From positions 1 to 64,000 of the forward strand of contig JAUSFE010000015.1 in assembly GCA_030649945.1 (NCBI GenBank): a stretch of DNA of 64,000 bases. The letters run 5' to 3'. The notes under the pieces are model-generated. The model was not told the DNA's origin and searched no databases. It saw only the letters and a program-made list of their open reading frames with translations. This document shows positions 1 through 7,148 of this stretch, one piece after another (position 1 is the stretch's first letter; each line of letters begins with the position of its first letter). Source of the DNA: Dehalococcoidia bacterium. GTDB taxonomy: Bacteria > Chloroflexota > Dehalococcoidia > SM23-28-2 > RBG-16-64-32. A program made the position numbers and the translations under genes.

Positions 1-153
1 TTGGTCGGCCAGGTTGAGCGCCGTCTCCTCGGTTAGTTGACGCGCCAGGTTCCCCATCTCGACTTCCACAGTCATAGGGCCGACGAGGTGTGCCTTAACA
101 TACTCGAGCTGATGTGTCGGTCCACCTGCATAGCTTCCCGCTTGCTCAGTCAT
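1..153 (-). CDS. Hypothetical protein, C-terminus outside the window
   Basis: The frame opens at an ATG (complement of 151-153) and stays open to the window edge, showing the first 51 residues. The start overlaps the stop of the truncated ferredoxin by ATGA, so translational coupling within one operon is likely. The visible part begins MTEQAGSYAG, looks soluble, and has no signal peptide or membrane segment. I recognise no family. It could be an independent gene, or the displaced remainder of whatever replaced the second half of the ferredoxin, since the ferredoxin's +2 frame runs straight into it. Confidence 0.5.
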   Translation of the reverse strand, partial: MTEQAGSYAGGPTHQLEYVKAHLVGPMTVEVEMGNLARQLTEETALNLADQ

Positions 154-257
154 CGGCCCAGCACCGGCAGGATGTTGGCTTCGTCGTCGACGGGACAGAC
201 CTCGACGCAGGACTTGTCGATGGTGCCGATACAGGGATCCGTAATGACGTAAGTCAC
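150..257 (-). CDS. Truncated ferredoxin (N-terminal half only)
   Basis: A 35-residue product starting at GTG (complement of 255-257) behind a near-perfect Shine-Dalgarno AGGAGGTGA. The start MTYVITDPCIG, followed by SCVEVCPVD, is the classic N-terminus of 7Fe/8Fe bacterial ferredoxins, including the first cysteine cluster. Such ferredoxins are normally 75-110 residues with a second CxxCxxCxxxCP cluster. Here the frame runs into an unrelated tail (DEANILPVLGR) and stops. The second cluster is absent in all three frames downstream. It is most simply a truncated gene still sitting in a translated operon. A genuine mini-protein binding a single cluster is the alternative. Confidence 0.6.
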   Translation of the reverse strand: MTYVITDPCIGTIDKSCVEVCPVDDEANILPVLGR

Positions 258-263
258 CGTATG

Positions 264-467
264 TCACCTCCTCCCACCGCTTTGATTTGACGCCAACGCG
301 AAACTCGTAAGACCAGTTGGCGCCTCAATCTTGTCTACTGACCGTCTCCAGCCATCTGGCAGATCGTGGGAGTAGCCACAAAGGCAATAGAGCCTATCGC
401 CCCAAACGTCGGTGGTTTCAAGGAGAAGGGGATTCCTCTGACATTTCGGACAAGCCACTGTCTTCAT
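264..467 (-). CDS. Small zinc-ribbon protein
   Basis: Encodes 67 residues. Cysteines 6 and 9 (CPKC) and 28 and 30 (CLCG) are spaced like a zinc ribbon or rubredoxin-like knuckle, although the second pair is CxC rather than CxxC. The tail is polar and basic. There is no membrane segment. Its stop codon lies inside the Shine-Dalgarno region of the truncated ferredoxin (GTG at 257), so the two are co-transcribed and possibly coupled. A sigma-70-like promoter with a palindrome over the predicted start lies about 60 bases upstream. I cannot name a function; a nucleic-acid or metal-binding role is a guess from the ribbon. Confidence 0.5.
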   Translation of the reverse strand: MKTVACPKCQRNPLLLETTDVWGDRLYCLCGYSHDLPDGWRRSVDKIEAPTGLTSFALASNQSGGRR

Positions 468-509
468 GGTCCGTACCCCGCAGCCAAAATAGTCACGGTG
501 CGCTGATAA

Positions 510-567
510 ACACAGTTCCTACTGTGTAAACTATATATAGATACGGGCCACTGTGTCAACGTGTCAA
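510..567 (-). promoter_or_regulatory. Promoter and operator of the zinc-ribbon/ferredoxin operon
   Basis: On the minus strand two TTGACA boxes lie in tandem (complement of 562-567 and 554-559). The nearer one is 16 bases from TATATA (532-537). The farther one is 18 bases from TATCTA (538-543). A perfect 7-bp inverted repeat, ACACAGT and ACTGTGT with a TCCT spacer (510-527), covers the expected transcription start, which is a typical repressor position. The stretch is far more AT-rich than its surroundings. Confidence 0.55.
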
Positions 568-768
568 CCTTTTGAGCCAGCAGGTATCTCGGAGCGCTGT
601 CATGGGGGAGGCTCTATCCGGCCTTCTCTGGGGCCTTCTTGCGCTGTACTCCTGTCAGAAATCAACTCGGCGTGTCAAGCGGCGCGACTGGCCGAAAGTT
701 TCACAGTACGTGATCTGCGGCGATGACTTACAATTGATCCAGGCCCATCTGCGAACTGGAGGACGTCC

Positions 769-1071
769 GTGGTAACCGAAGAAGTCGTCATCGAAGGGCT
801 CCGCGAAGTCTACGACCCGGAACTGCACTACAACATCTACGACCTCGGCCTGGTGTACGATATCGCAGTCAAGGACGAGAGCAACGTGCACATCCTGATG
901 ACGCTCACCACCCCCGCCTGTCCCATCGGGCCGATGATCACAGAGCAGATTCAGGAGAACATCGGCATCATCCCCGGTGTTAAGGACGTCGATGTCGAGT
1001 TCACATTCGACCCACCCTGGAGCCCCGACAAGATGACTGACGAAGCGAAAGCAGACCTGGGCATCGACTGA
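769..1071 (+). CDS. DUF59/MIP18-family protein (SufT/PaaD-like)
   Basis: A 100-residue protein from GTG at 769, preceded by GGAGGA at 759-764. It has the DUF59 pattern: an N-terminal helix with REVYDPEL, then NIYDLGLVYDI, the conserved cysteine in TTPACPIGPM around residue 50, and a C-terminal VDVEFTFDPPWSPDKM. Members of this family (SufT, PaaD, eukaryotic MIP18) help mature or deliver iron-sulfur clusters. The length is normal for a stand-alone member. No suf genes are nearby, but the minus-strand ferredoxin fragment is. The assignment to the family is firm; the exact client is unknown. Confidence 0.88.
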   Translation: MVTEEVVIEGLREVYDPELHYNIYDLGLVYDIAVKDESNVHILMTLTTPACPIGPMITEQIQENIGIIPGVKDVDVEFTFDPPWSPDKMTDEAKADLGID

Positions 1072-1160
1072 CGAGAAGGATGGTGCCAGGCTGTGAGCGT
1101 GGGCGCATCGCGAACCCTCCGCGCTCGTGGGGTGAGGCAAGCCCGCGGAATGCGCCGCAG

Positions 1161-1266
1161 GCTGGGGGTGTGGGGATTCCCCCAGATTTAATTCTTTCTT
1201 TGGGTGGGGTGGGGCCTGCCTGCCGGTAGGCAGGGGTGGGACGAGAACTCGTTTTTCAGCACTCTG
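1161..1266. repeat. MITE-like dispersed repeat, partial copy A
   Basis: The block from GCTGGGGGTG through CCCCCAGATTTAATTCTTTC to the end CGTTTTTCAGCACTCTG matches, in reverse, the complete element at 41632-41761. Only the right terminal repeat is present. Relative to that copy and to copy C at 24041-24099, this copy carries the 20-bp palindrome of 1215-1234 as an extra insertion in its G-rich middle. Confidence 0.7.
1215..1234. repeat. 20-bp dispersed palindrome
   Basis: CCTGCCTGCCGGTAGGCAGG is almost perfectly self-complementary. An identical copy is at 4761-4780, with variants at 6824-6848 and 43699-43717. Here it interrupts another repeat (1161-1266). Confidence 0.8.
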
Positions 1267-1339
1267 GAAATCGCCCGCCTGCCGCTGATTTCGGGGCCGG
1301 GCCGCGAACCGGCCGGACGCAACGTTGGGGACGCGCGGC

Positions 1340-2641
1340 CTACTTCGCGCCTTCGAGGGCGGCGCGCGTGTACGGCAGCAGCGTATTGATGACGTCCACG
1401 CGGGAATCCAGGCGCTTGCCCAGGCCGCTGAGGAGGCCGGTGACCCGCATGATCAGCAGCAGCTCGCGCGGGATCTCCACTATGGGGTTGGCGCGGATGG
1501 CGCGGGCCATGCGCTGGTTGGCCTCGGCCACCAGGTCCGGGTCCGCGTAGGCCTTGCCGGGGGCGCTCGTCTGCATGAAGGCGCGGCCCAGCTCCAGGTA
1601 CGTCGTCGGGTCTCCCGCGCGGCGCACCTTCACGCCCAGGTCCTGGTAGGCCTGGACCATCTCCGCGACGTTCCAGGTGAGCAGGGACTCCACCAGCCGG
1701 GCGTATCCCAGGCGGAACTTATCGTCGTACTGCCGGCAGAGGCCGAAGTCCAGCATCACCAGCCTGGGCCCGGGGAGGACGAAGAGGTTCCCCGGGTGCG
1801 GGTCGGCGTGAAACATGCCGTGCAGGAACAGCTGCTCGCAGTAGACGTCCGTGACCAGCTGGGCGACGGCCTGCGGGTCGATGCCGGCGCGCTGCATCCC
1901 CTCCAGGTCCGTGATCTTGACGCCGTCCACGTACTGCATCACGAGCAGGCGGCGGCTGGAGTACTCCCAGCAGATGGTGGGCACGATGATGTCGTCGCGG
2001 CCGGCGAAGTTCTTGGCGATCTGCTCGGCGTTGTGGCCCTCGTTGATGAAGTCCAGCTCCATGGGCACGTTCTGGGAGATCTCCTGGATGATGGGGGTGA
2101 AGTCCAGGTTGCGCTCGAAGACGGCGAGGAGGCGGAGCAGGAAGCGGATGTTGCGCAGGTCGTTCTCCACGATCGCCTGGATGCCCGGGTACTGGACCTT
2201 GACCGCTACGTCGCGGCCGTCCTGCAGACGCGCGCGGTGGACCTGCGCCAGGGACGCGGAGGCGATGGGCGTCTCGTCGAACTCCGTGAAGACGTCCGCC
2301 AGCGGGCGCTCCAGCCGCCGCTCGATGGCGCGCTTGATGACGGGAAACGGCTTGGGCGGCACCCGGTCCTGGAGGCGCGAGAGGACCTCGATGTACTCGT
2401 CCGGGATGAGGTCCGGGCGGGAGCCGATGATCTGGCCGAGCTTGATGAGCAGGCCCTGGCGGCTGACGGCGACGTCGTAGAAGCGCTGGGCGGACCAGCG
2501 GTGGTGGCGGCGCCGGCGGCGTTCGCCGTCCTCGATGTGGAGCCGCTTTTCGGCCAGCGAGATCGCCTTGTAGCCGAGATACATACGCGCGGCGAGCGTG
2601 CCGACGGAGAGGAAGCGGTCCAGGCGGTCGGTGGCTCGCAT
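1340..2641 (-). CDS. ABC1/UbiB-family atypical kinase
   Basis: A 433-residue cytosolic or membrane-associated protein of the AarF/UbiB family. The family motifs are visible in order: KLGQ at 67-70 within IIGSRPDLIPDEY, the alanine-rich loop PIASASLAQVH at 125-134 that replaces the protein-kinase P-loop, the ATP lysine in VAVKVQYP near 148, HADPHPGN at 278-285 and LDFG near 298. Homologues support quinone or isoprenoid lipid biosynthesis and have ATPase activity. Unlike proteobacterial UbiB it lacks two obvious C-terminal transmembrane helices, ending instead in a helical tail. No quinone genes are adjacent. The start ATG at 2641 gives normal length. Confidence 0.9.
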   Translation of the reverse strand: MRATDRLDRFLSVGTLAARMYLGYKAISLAEKRLHIEDGERRRRRHHRWSAQRFYDVAVSRQGLLIKLGQIIGSRPDLIPDEYIEVLSRLQDRVPPKPFPVIKRAIERRLERPLADVFTEFDETPIASASLAQVHRARLQDGRDVAVKVQYPGIQAIVENDLRNIRFLLRLLAVFERNLDFTPIIQEISQNVPMELDFINEGHNAEQIAKNFAGRDDIIVPTICWEYSSRRLLVMQYVDGVKITDLEGMQRAGIDPQAVAQLVTDVYCEQLFLHGMFHADPHPGNLFVLPGPRLVMLDFGLCRQYDDKFRLGYARLVESLLTWNVAEMVQAYQDLGVKVRRAGDPTTYLELGRAFMQTSAPGKAYADPDLVAEANQRMARAIRANPIVEIPRELLLIMRVTGLLSGLGKRLDSRVDVINTLLPYTRAALEGAK

Positions 2642-2949
2642 GGGGCTATTGTAGTTGATAGTTGTTAGGGCCCCGCCCCGATGTGGCTGGTTTGGTTGTC
2701 CCGTCCACTCAGGTTTGTTGTTTGGTTGTTTTTTCGGTGTTGATTTAGTTTTGGGGTGCTTTTGTATCTGTGGCGGGCGGTTTTGTTTGGTTGTTTTCTG
2801 GCGATCTGTTGACCTGTCAACGGATTCGGGAGCGGATTAACGGATGCGATGGGGCAAGGTTAGCGTAACGCTGGGGGGGGGTGAGGTGGAAGGGGGAAGT
2901 GGCGCGGGAAGTACGCGAACGATGGTGCCAAATGGCTGTTAGCCGAAGG
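2642..2949. other. Intergenic region, T-rich on the plus strand
   Basis: No coding frame is convincing here. The plus strand is strongly T/G-biased (runs of GTTTGG and TTTTTT). A perfect palindrome, GTTGAC-CT-GTCAAC, lies at 2808-2821; it resembles the TTGACATGTCAA palindrome at 23097-23108. A low-complexity GCGGATTAACGGAT stretch follows. Confidence 0.4.
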
Positions 2950-2967
2950 TATAATCCGTTGATACAA
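2950..2967 (+). promoter_or_regulatory. -10 boxes of tcmP
   Basis: A consensus TATAAT at 2950-2955 and a second TACAAT at 2962-2967 lie 24 and 12 bases before the ATG at 2980. No good -35 is visible at either spacing. The leader would be very short. Confidence 0.5.
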
Positions 2968-2979
2968 TCTGTCTGCTTT

Positions 2980-3891
2980 ATGGCACGCAAAGACGACACC
3001 CAGATTCTGGCCGAACTGGCCGCGGACGATGACGGGCTCCGTACCAAGCCCGTGGGCGTGTGGTCCCTTGAGAAGCTAGCGACCCTCCTCCTATACTTCC
3101 AAGCGTTCACAACGGCATGCAAGTCCGTGGGTGGCGGGTACTACGTAGATGGGCTGTCCGGACCTGGCGTCTGTCGGATACGGAACGCGCAGCCATTGCC
3201 GTATTTCGCCTGGGGATCGCCCCTTTTGGCGCTGCGAACGAAGCCAGACTTCCAGCGCTGTCTTTTCATCGAGGTCAAGGAGGCCAGTGCTGCGGCTCTT
3301 CAACAGAGAATTGTGCCGTTCGGTGCGCGTGGGGACATCTACCCCGGTGATGTTAATGAGGTGGCGCCACGGCTCGTTCGGGAAGAAGTCCCACCCGGCG
3401 CTCCCTGCTTCTGCTTGTTCGATCAGCAGGGCACCGAGGTTGGGTGGCACACGATAGCTAGTGTGGCGACAACTCCGGGCCGGCGCCGAAAGCCGGAGTT
3501 GATGATTCTGCTGCCCCTGCAAATGTCGCTGCTGCGGCTCTTATCCACCAACCGCCCGATCACAGGAGCGAACGCGTTGCGTATGAATTTCGTCTACGGA
3601 AACGATGAATGGCGGCTCATCTACGAATCGAGGCTAGCCGGGGATGTCACCCCGGGAGAGGCGCGCGAGCAATACCTTGACCTTTACTGCAATCGCCTGA
3701 GAGGTCTCCAGTACAAGTACGTCCAGAGCAGGATAATTCGGGCGCCGCGCGCCCCGGGACAGCGGCGTCAGGACATGTATTACCTGGTGTTCGCCACCGA
3801 TCACGAAGCCGGCAGCCAGATAATGGAAGATGTGTTTCGGCGGGGATATGCCCTGGATTTTCCGGTTACGGCTCAGCCGCGGCTGCTGTAG
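2980..3891 (+). CDS. tcmP: Three-Cys-motif partner protein TcmP
   Basis: A 303-residue cytosolic protein starting at MARKDDTQIL; the ATG at 2980 follows a consensus -10. The motif YYVDGLSGPG near residues 54-63 corresponds to the Rossmann-like first strand of the TcmP family, which resembles class I methyltransferases. The FIEVKE segment fits the next strand. Where relatives, as I recall them, tend to have DPxG, this one reads FDQQG. The family is defined by its partnership with a CX6CX2C protein. That partner is present immediately downstream on the opposite strand, with a 19-base 3' overlap. Biochemical function is not established. The pairing makes the identification strong. Confidence 0.82.
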   Translation: MARKDDTQILAELAADDDGLRTKPVGVWSLEKLATLLLYFQAFTTACKSVGGGYYVDGLSGPGVCRIRNAQPLPYFAWGSPLLALRTKPDFQRCLFIEVKEASAAALQQRIVPFGARGDIYPGDVNEVAPRLVREEVPPGAPCFCLFDQQGTEVGWHTIASVATTPGRRRKPELMILLPLQMSLLRLLSTNRPITGANALRMNFVYGNDEWRLIYESRLAGDVTPGEAREQYLDLYCNRLRGLQYKYVQSRIIRAPRAPGQRRQDMYYLVFATDHEAGSQIMEDVFRRGYALDFPVTAQPRLL

Positions 3892-4619
3892 CGTTGCGAC
3901 GGCTGCTGATCCCAGCGCCTCCCGTCGAGTTGCCTCCCAGACCGCCCCTTGCCGACTCGTACTCCGTGCTCGTCGTGAGCGCCCCACTGCTTGAAGAAGA
4001 AGGGCACAGTCGCCCTCTGACACTGGTCCCGTATGTCGCGAGCCCAGTCGCCGCGCATGGGGCGAGCGCGGTGCCCGCTTTCTCCTCCCACGATCACCCA
4101 GTGGATGCCAGTCAAATCAAGTCGCAGCGGCCCTAGCAGTGGCTCGCAGGACAGGAACCGTACTGCCGCGTCCACCGTCCGCAGGTCGTCTATCCGGCAT
4201 GTCCAGCGCTGGTTTTCGACCGACACTCCCATCCAGACGTTCTTGGGCCAGGGTAGCTTGGGCGCAAGTTCAGCGAGGCGCTTCGAGCGCTTTGTCAGGA
4301 TCTGGAAGGTGTGCCAATGCGCGGCCACCATCACGTCGAAGACGGAACGGATGAAATCGAAGGGAATGTCTTCGTGGAAGAGGTCGCTCATCGAGTTCAC
4401 GAAGATAAGCTTCGGCTGCTTCCACTCCAGCGGTTGCGTCAGGCGCTCCGGCCGCAATTGCAGATCGAAGCCTCGCTCGTAGGGGTGGCCCGGGACGCGC
4501 CGGAAGCGCTCTGCAAACGTCTCGGCGTAGCAGTGAGCGCATCCCGGGCTGACCTTCGTGCAGCCCGTCACCGGGTTCCACGTCGCTTCGGTCCACTCGA
4601 TGGTCGATGTTACAGCCAT
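3873..4619 (-). CDS. Three-Cys-motif protein, phage Gp37/Gp68 family (DUF5131)
   Basis: A 248-residue protein from ATG at 4619. The N-terminus STIEWTEATWNPVTGC leads into cysteines 20, 27 and 30 (CX6CX2CY), the three-Cys motif that names its TcmP partner and recalls radical-SAM iron-sulfur ligands. Further family blocks are FVNSMSDLFHEDIP, QILTKR, NVWMGVSVENQ, FLSCEPLLG and WVIVGGESG, then FFFKQWG. Length matches the family. The gene converges on tcmP, so the products could be co-regulated through their own promoters rather than one mRNA. A palindrome lies 32 bases upstream. Such pairs occur in chromosomes and phages; a nucleic-acid or nucleotide-modifying role is inference only. Confidence 0.88.
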   Translation of the reverse strand: MAVTSTIEWTEATWNPVTGCTKVSPGCAHCYAETFAERFRRVPGHPYERGFDLQLRPERLTQPLEWKQPKLIFVNSMSDLFHEDIPFDFIRSVFDVMVAAHWHTFQILTKRSKRLAELAPKLPWPKNVWMGVSVENQRWTCRIDDLRTVDAAVRFLSCEPLLGPLRLDLTGIHWVIVGGESGHRARPMRGDWARDIRDQCQRATVPFFFKQWGAHDEHGVRVGKGRSGRQLDGRRWDQQPSQRYSSRG

Positions 4620-4651
4620 TACCCGCCAAGAGTAGCGTTGTGCTCTTACAC

Positions 4652-4671
4652 CTGCAATAACGCAATTGCAG
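4652..4671. promoter_or_regulatory. Putative operator upstream of the DUF5131 gene
   Basis: CTGCAAT and ATTGCAG form a perfect 7-bp inverted repeat with a 6-base spacer (AACGCA), 32 bases before the ATG at 4619. It is AT-rich against its background. No clear -10/-35 pair was found, so its role is inferred from position. Confidence 0.4.
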
Positions 4672-4760
4672 CCCGCGAGTGTCAGGTACTCGTGCCATAA
4701 TGGCTGCGGGCAGCGGCAACTTTCCGGGCGCGCGGGCCGTCTTAGGGGCAGCAGAGCGGG

Positions 4761-4780
4761 CCTGCCTGCCGGTAGGCAGG
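4761..4780. repeat. 20-bp dispersed palindrome
   Basis: An exact second copy of the palindrome at 1215-1234, lying 19 bases before the start codon at 4800, so it would form a hairpin just upstream of the ribosome-binding site. Confidence 0.8.
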
Positions 4781-4799
4781 CGAGACCTGGAGGTGCGCG

Positions 4800-6806
4800 A
4801 TGAGTCTGATCTCCCGAATCGGCGTCATGATCGCGCCGGCGCTGGTGGCGTTGGCGCTCGGCGGCGCGGGGGCCGCGCTGGCCGACGGGCCGGACGGCGA
4901 GCAGACGCTCGCCCGTCCGGGCGCGGGCGATAACGGCACCGCCGTGGCCACGCCGCCCCCTGAGACGCCGGCCGCGACGCCGCCGCCGCAACCACCCTGT
5001 CGCGACGGCGAGACCTGCCCCGGCTACGGCGACACGGACGGCGACGGCTGGGACGACTACGGCGAGCTGAGCCTGGGCTCGGACCCGAACGACGCCGCCA
5101 GCACGCCGGAGCACGCCTACGTGGGCACCTGCGTGGACGGCCTGGACAACGACCTGGACGGCGCCGCCGACGGCGCGGACGACGGCTGCAACATCGACAG
5201 CGACGGGGACGGCCTGCCGGACCCGGCGGACAACTGCCCTTACGACCCGAACGCCGGCCAGGCGGACGCCGACGGCGACGGCCAGGGCGACGACTGCGAC
5301 TACGACTGGGACAACGACGGCTTCGACGACGCGTGGGAGCGCGAGGTGGGCTCCGATCCGAACGACCCGGGCAGCACGCCGGAGACGGGCTGGATGCCCG
5401 AGTCGTGCAGCGACGGCGCCGACAACGACCTGGACGGCGCGACCGACGACGCGGACGACGGCTGTGCAATAGACGTCTGCATTGTGCCGACGCCCGGGCC
5501 GGGGCCGGAGCCGCTGCCGCCGGGCCCGGACGGGGGGCCCGTGGTCTGCGTCTTCGACGCGGACGGCGACGGCTTCGACGACTTCTGGGAGTCGTCGGTG
5601 GGGTCTGACCCCTTCGACGCGAACAGCACGCCGGAGCACGCCTGGATGCCGGAGTCGTGCAGCGACAGCGTGGACAACGACCTGGACGGCCTCGCGGACC
5701 TCGCTGACGGCGGCTGCGACGCGGACGTCTGCGTGGTGCCGGCGCCGCTGCCGCCGAAGCCCGGGACAGAGCCGCTGCCGCCGGGCGGGGGCGACGGCTT
5801 GCCGCCCATACAGGGCTGCGACTATGACGCCGACGACGACGGCTTCGACGACTTCTGGGAGAGCGAGGTGGGCTCCGACCCGGACAACGCCCTCAGCACG
5901 CCGGAGCACGCCTGGATGCCGGAGTCGTGCAGCGACGGCGCCGACAACGACCTGGACGGCGCCTCGGACATGGCGGACGACGGGTGCAACTTCGACTCCG
6001 ACGAGGACGCCGTGCCGGACCTGAGCGACAACTGCCCCTACAGCCCGAACCCCGCACAGGCGGACGCCGACGGCGACGGCCTGGGCGACGAGTGCGACTT
6101 CGACCGCGATAACGACTTCGCGGATGACAAGCTGGAAGAGCTGATGGGCTCCGACCCCGGCGACGCGGCCAGCACGCCGGAGCACAGCCGGTGGCTGGAA
6201 TCGTGCTCGGACGGCCTGGACAACGACCGGGACGGCGCGACCGACGACGCGGACCCCGGCTGCCAGCCGGACGGCGACGGGGACTTCGTGCCGGACGCGA
6301 GCGACAACTGCCCCACGGCCTACAACCCGGAGCAGGCGGACACGGACGGCGACGGCGACGGCGATGCCTGCGAGGACAGCGATGGTGACGGGTTCTTCGA
6401 CCTGGACGAGGCGGCGCTGGGGTCGGACCCGAACGACGCCGGCAGCACGCCCGAGGTGTTCTGGATCGCCGATGCCTGCGCCGACGGCCGGGACAACGAC
6501 GGCGACGGGACCGCCGACGCCGCGGACGCGGGCTGCCAGGACCTGCCGGTGCCGCTGCCGGCGGAGCCAGGCACCGGCGCGGGAGAAGGGGCCGCGCCGC
6601 CGCGCTCCGACACGCCCGGTGCCGACGACGCAGGCGCGGGCTCTCCGGCGGCGACGGCGCCGCAAGGAGCAGGCTTGCCGGCCGCGCTGCCGCATACGGG
6701 AGGCCGGCCGGACGCGCGGCACGCAGGCGACGGGATCGCGGCGCTGGCAGCGGGACTCGCGCTGACGGCGGCGGGCGGGTACGTGTGGAGGCGGCGCAGG
6801 GCTTAG
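4800..6806 (+). CDS. Secreted thrombospondin type 3 repeat protein with LPxTG-like anchor
   Basis: A 668-residue surface protein. GGAGGTGCGCG precedes the ATG. Residues 1-29 are a signal peptide ending at ALA-DG. A Pro/Thr-rich stretch follows. The body repeats Asp-rich calcium-binding thrombospondin type 3 modules of the kind DSDGDGLPD and DNCPYDPN..QADADGDG, alternating with LGSDPNDxxSTPE and CSDGxDNDLDGxxDxxDxGC units (five or six cycles). The C-terminus reads LPHTGG, then a hydrophobic helix and RRRRA, which is the layout of a sortase substrate. No sortase is in the window. Calcium-dependent stiffening of a surface stalk is the expected role. The DNA repeats explain long open frames on the other strand. 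Confidence 0.85.
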   Translation: MSLISRIGVMIAPALVALALGGAGAALADGPDGEQTLARPGAGDNGTAVATPPPETPAATPPPQPPCRDGETCPGYGDTDGDGWDDYGELSLGSDPNDAASTPEHAYVGTCVDGLDNDLDGAADGADDGCNIDSDGDGLPDPADNCPYDPNAGQADADGDGQGDDCDYDWDNDGFDDAWEREVGSDPNDPGSTPETGWMPESCSDGADNDLDGATDDADDGCAIDVCIVPTPGPGPEPLPPGPDGGPVVCVFDADGDGFDDFWESSVGSDPFDANSTPEHAWMPESCSDSVDNDLDGLADLADGGCDADVCVVPAPLPPKPGTEPLPPGGGDGLPPIQGCDYDADDDGFDDFWESEVGSDPDNALSTPEHAWMPESCSDGADNDLDGASDMADDGCNFDSDEDAVPDLSDNCPYSPNPAQADADGDGLGDECDFDRDNDFADDKLEELMGSDPGDAASTPEHSRWLESCSDGLDNDRDGATDDADPGCQPDGDGDFVPDASDNCPTAYNPEQADTDGDGDGDACEDSDGDGFFDLDEAALGSDPNDAGSTPEVFWIADACADGRDNDGDGTADAADAGCQDLPVPLPAEPGTGAGEGAAPPRSDTPGADDAGAGSPAATAPQGAGLPAALPHTGGRPDARHAGDGIAALAAGLALTAAGGYVWRRRRA

Positions 6807-6823
6807 CCGGCTGAGCGCCACGG

Positions 6824-6848
6824 CCTGCCTGCCGGCAAGGCAGGCAGG
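6824..6848. repeat. Variant of the dispersed palindrome
   Basis: CCTGCCTGCC and GGCAGGCAGG form a perfect 10-bp stem with a GGCAA loop, between the surface-protein gene and the -10 box at 6872. It may also act as a terminator for the former, although no T-tract follows. Confidence 0.7.
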
Positions 6849-6871
6849 CGGACCTCGGGGCGGGTGTGGGA

Positions 6872-6877
6872 TATAAT
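6872..6877 (+). promoter_or_regulatory. -10 box of the YggX-like gene
   Basis: A consensus TATAAT 16 bases before the ATG at 6894, separated from it by CGAGGAG. No matching -35 is apparent. Confidence 0.5.
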
Positions 6878-6893
6878 CGCTCCGAGGAGCATT

Positions 6894-7148
6894 ATGCCTG
6901 CCACCGTACTCTGCGCTCGTTGCCAGGAGGAGAAGCCCGGGCTGGAGAGCGCGCCGCTGGGCGGGGCGAACGGCGCGCTGGTGCTGGAGAACGTCTGCGC
7001 GGACTGCTGGGCGGAGTGGCGGGAGACATCGGCGCAGCTGATCAATCACCACGGGCTCGTGCTGGGCAACCCGCACCACCGCTCGCAGCTGCGGCAGGCG
7101 ATGCGCGAGTTCCTGGCGCTGGACGAGGAAGAGGCGGAGGCGGGTTAG
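6894..7148 (+). CDS. YggX-like Fe(2+)-trafficking protein
   Basis: An 84-residue protein; GAGGAG stands 5 bases before the ATG. It follows the YggX/COG2924 plan: an N-terminal cysteine strand (VLCARCQEEKPG), a GALVLENVCADCWAEWRETSAQLINHHGL region equivalent to the conserved W-x-x-W helix, then NPHHRSQLRQAMREFLALD. Family members protect iron-sulfur proteins from oxidation and may move iron. This one has two CxxC pairs (ARCQ region and ADCW region), where enterobacterial YggX has a single cysteine, so it may hold zinc or iron directly. It stands alone, with a hairpin terminator about 175 bases downstream. Confidence 0.75.
   Translation: MPATVLCARCQEEKPGLESAPLGGANGALVLENVCADCWAEWRETSAQLINHHGLVLGNPHHRSQLRQAMREFLALDEEEAEAG

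Noticed and set aside
572-775. Small plus-strand frame with one hydrophobic segment before the DUF59 gene
   Set aside because: It has no ribosome-binding site, overlaps the DUF59 start and has unremarkable composition.
3873-7079. A very long minus-strand open frame covering the thrombospondin-repeat gene and joined to the DUF5131 gene
   Set aside because: The part beyond 4619 is the antisense of a GC-rich, Asp-repeat gene and translates to Val/Arg/Ala-rich nonsense; DUF5131 homologues start at the ATG used here.
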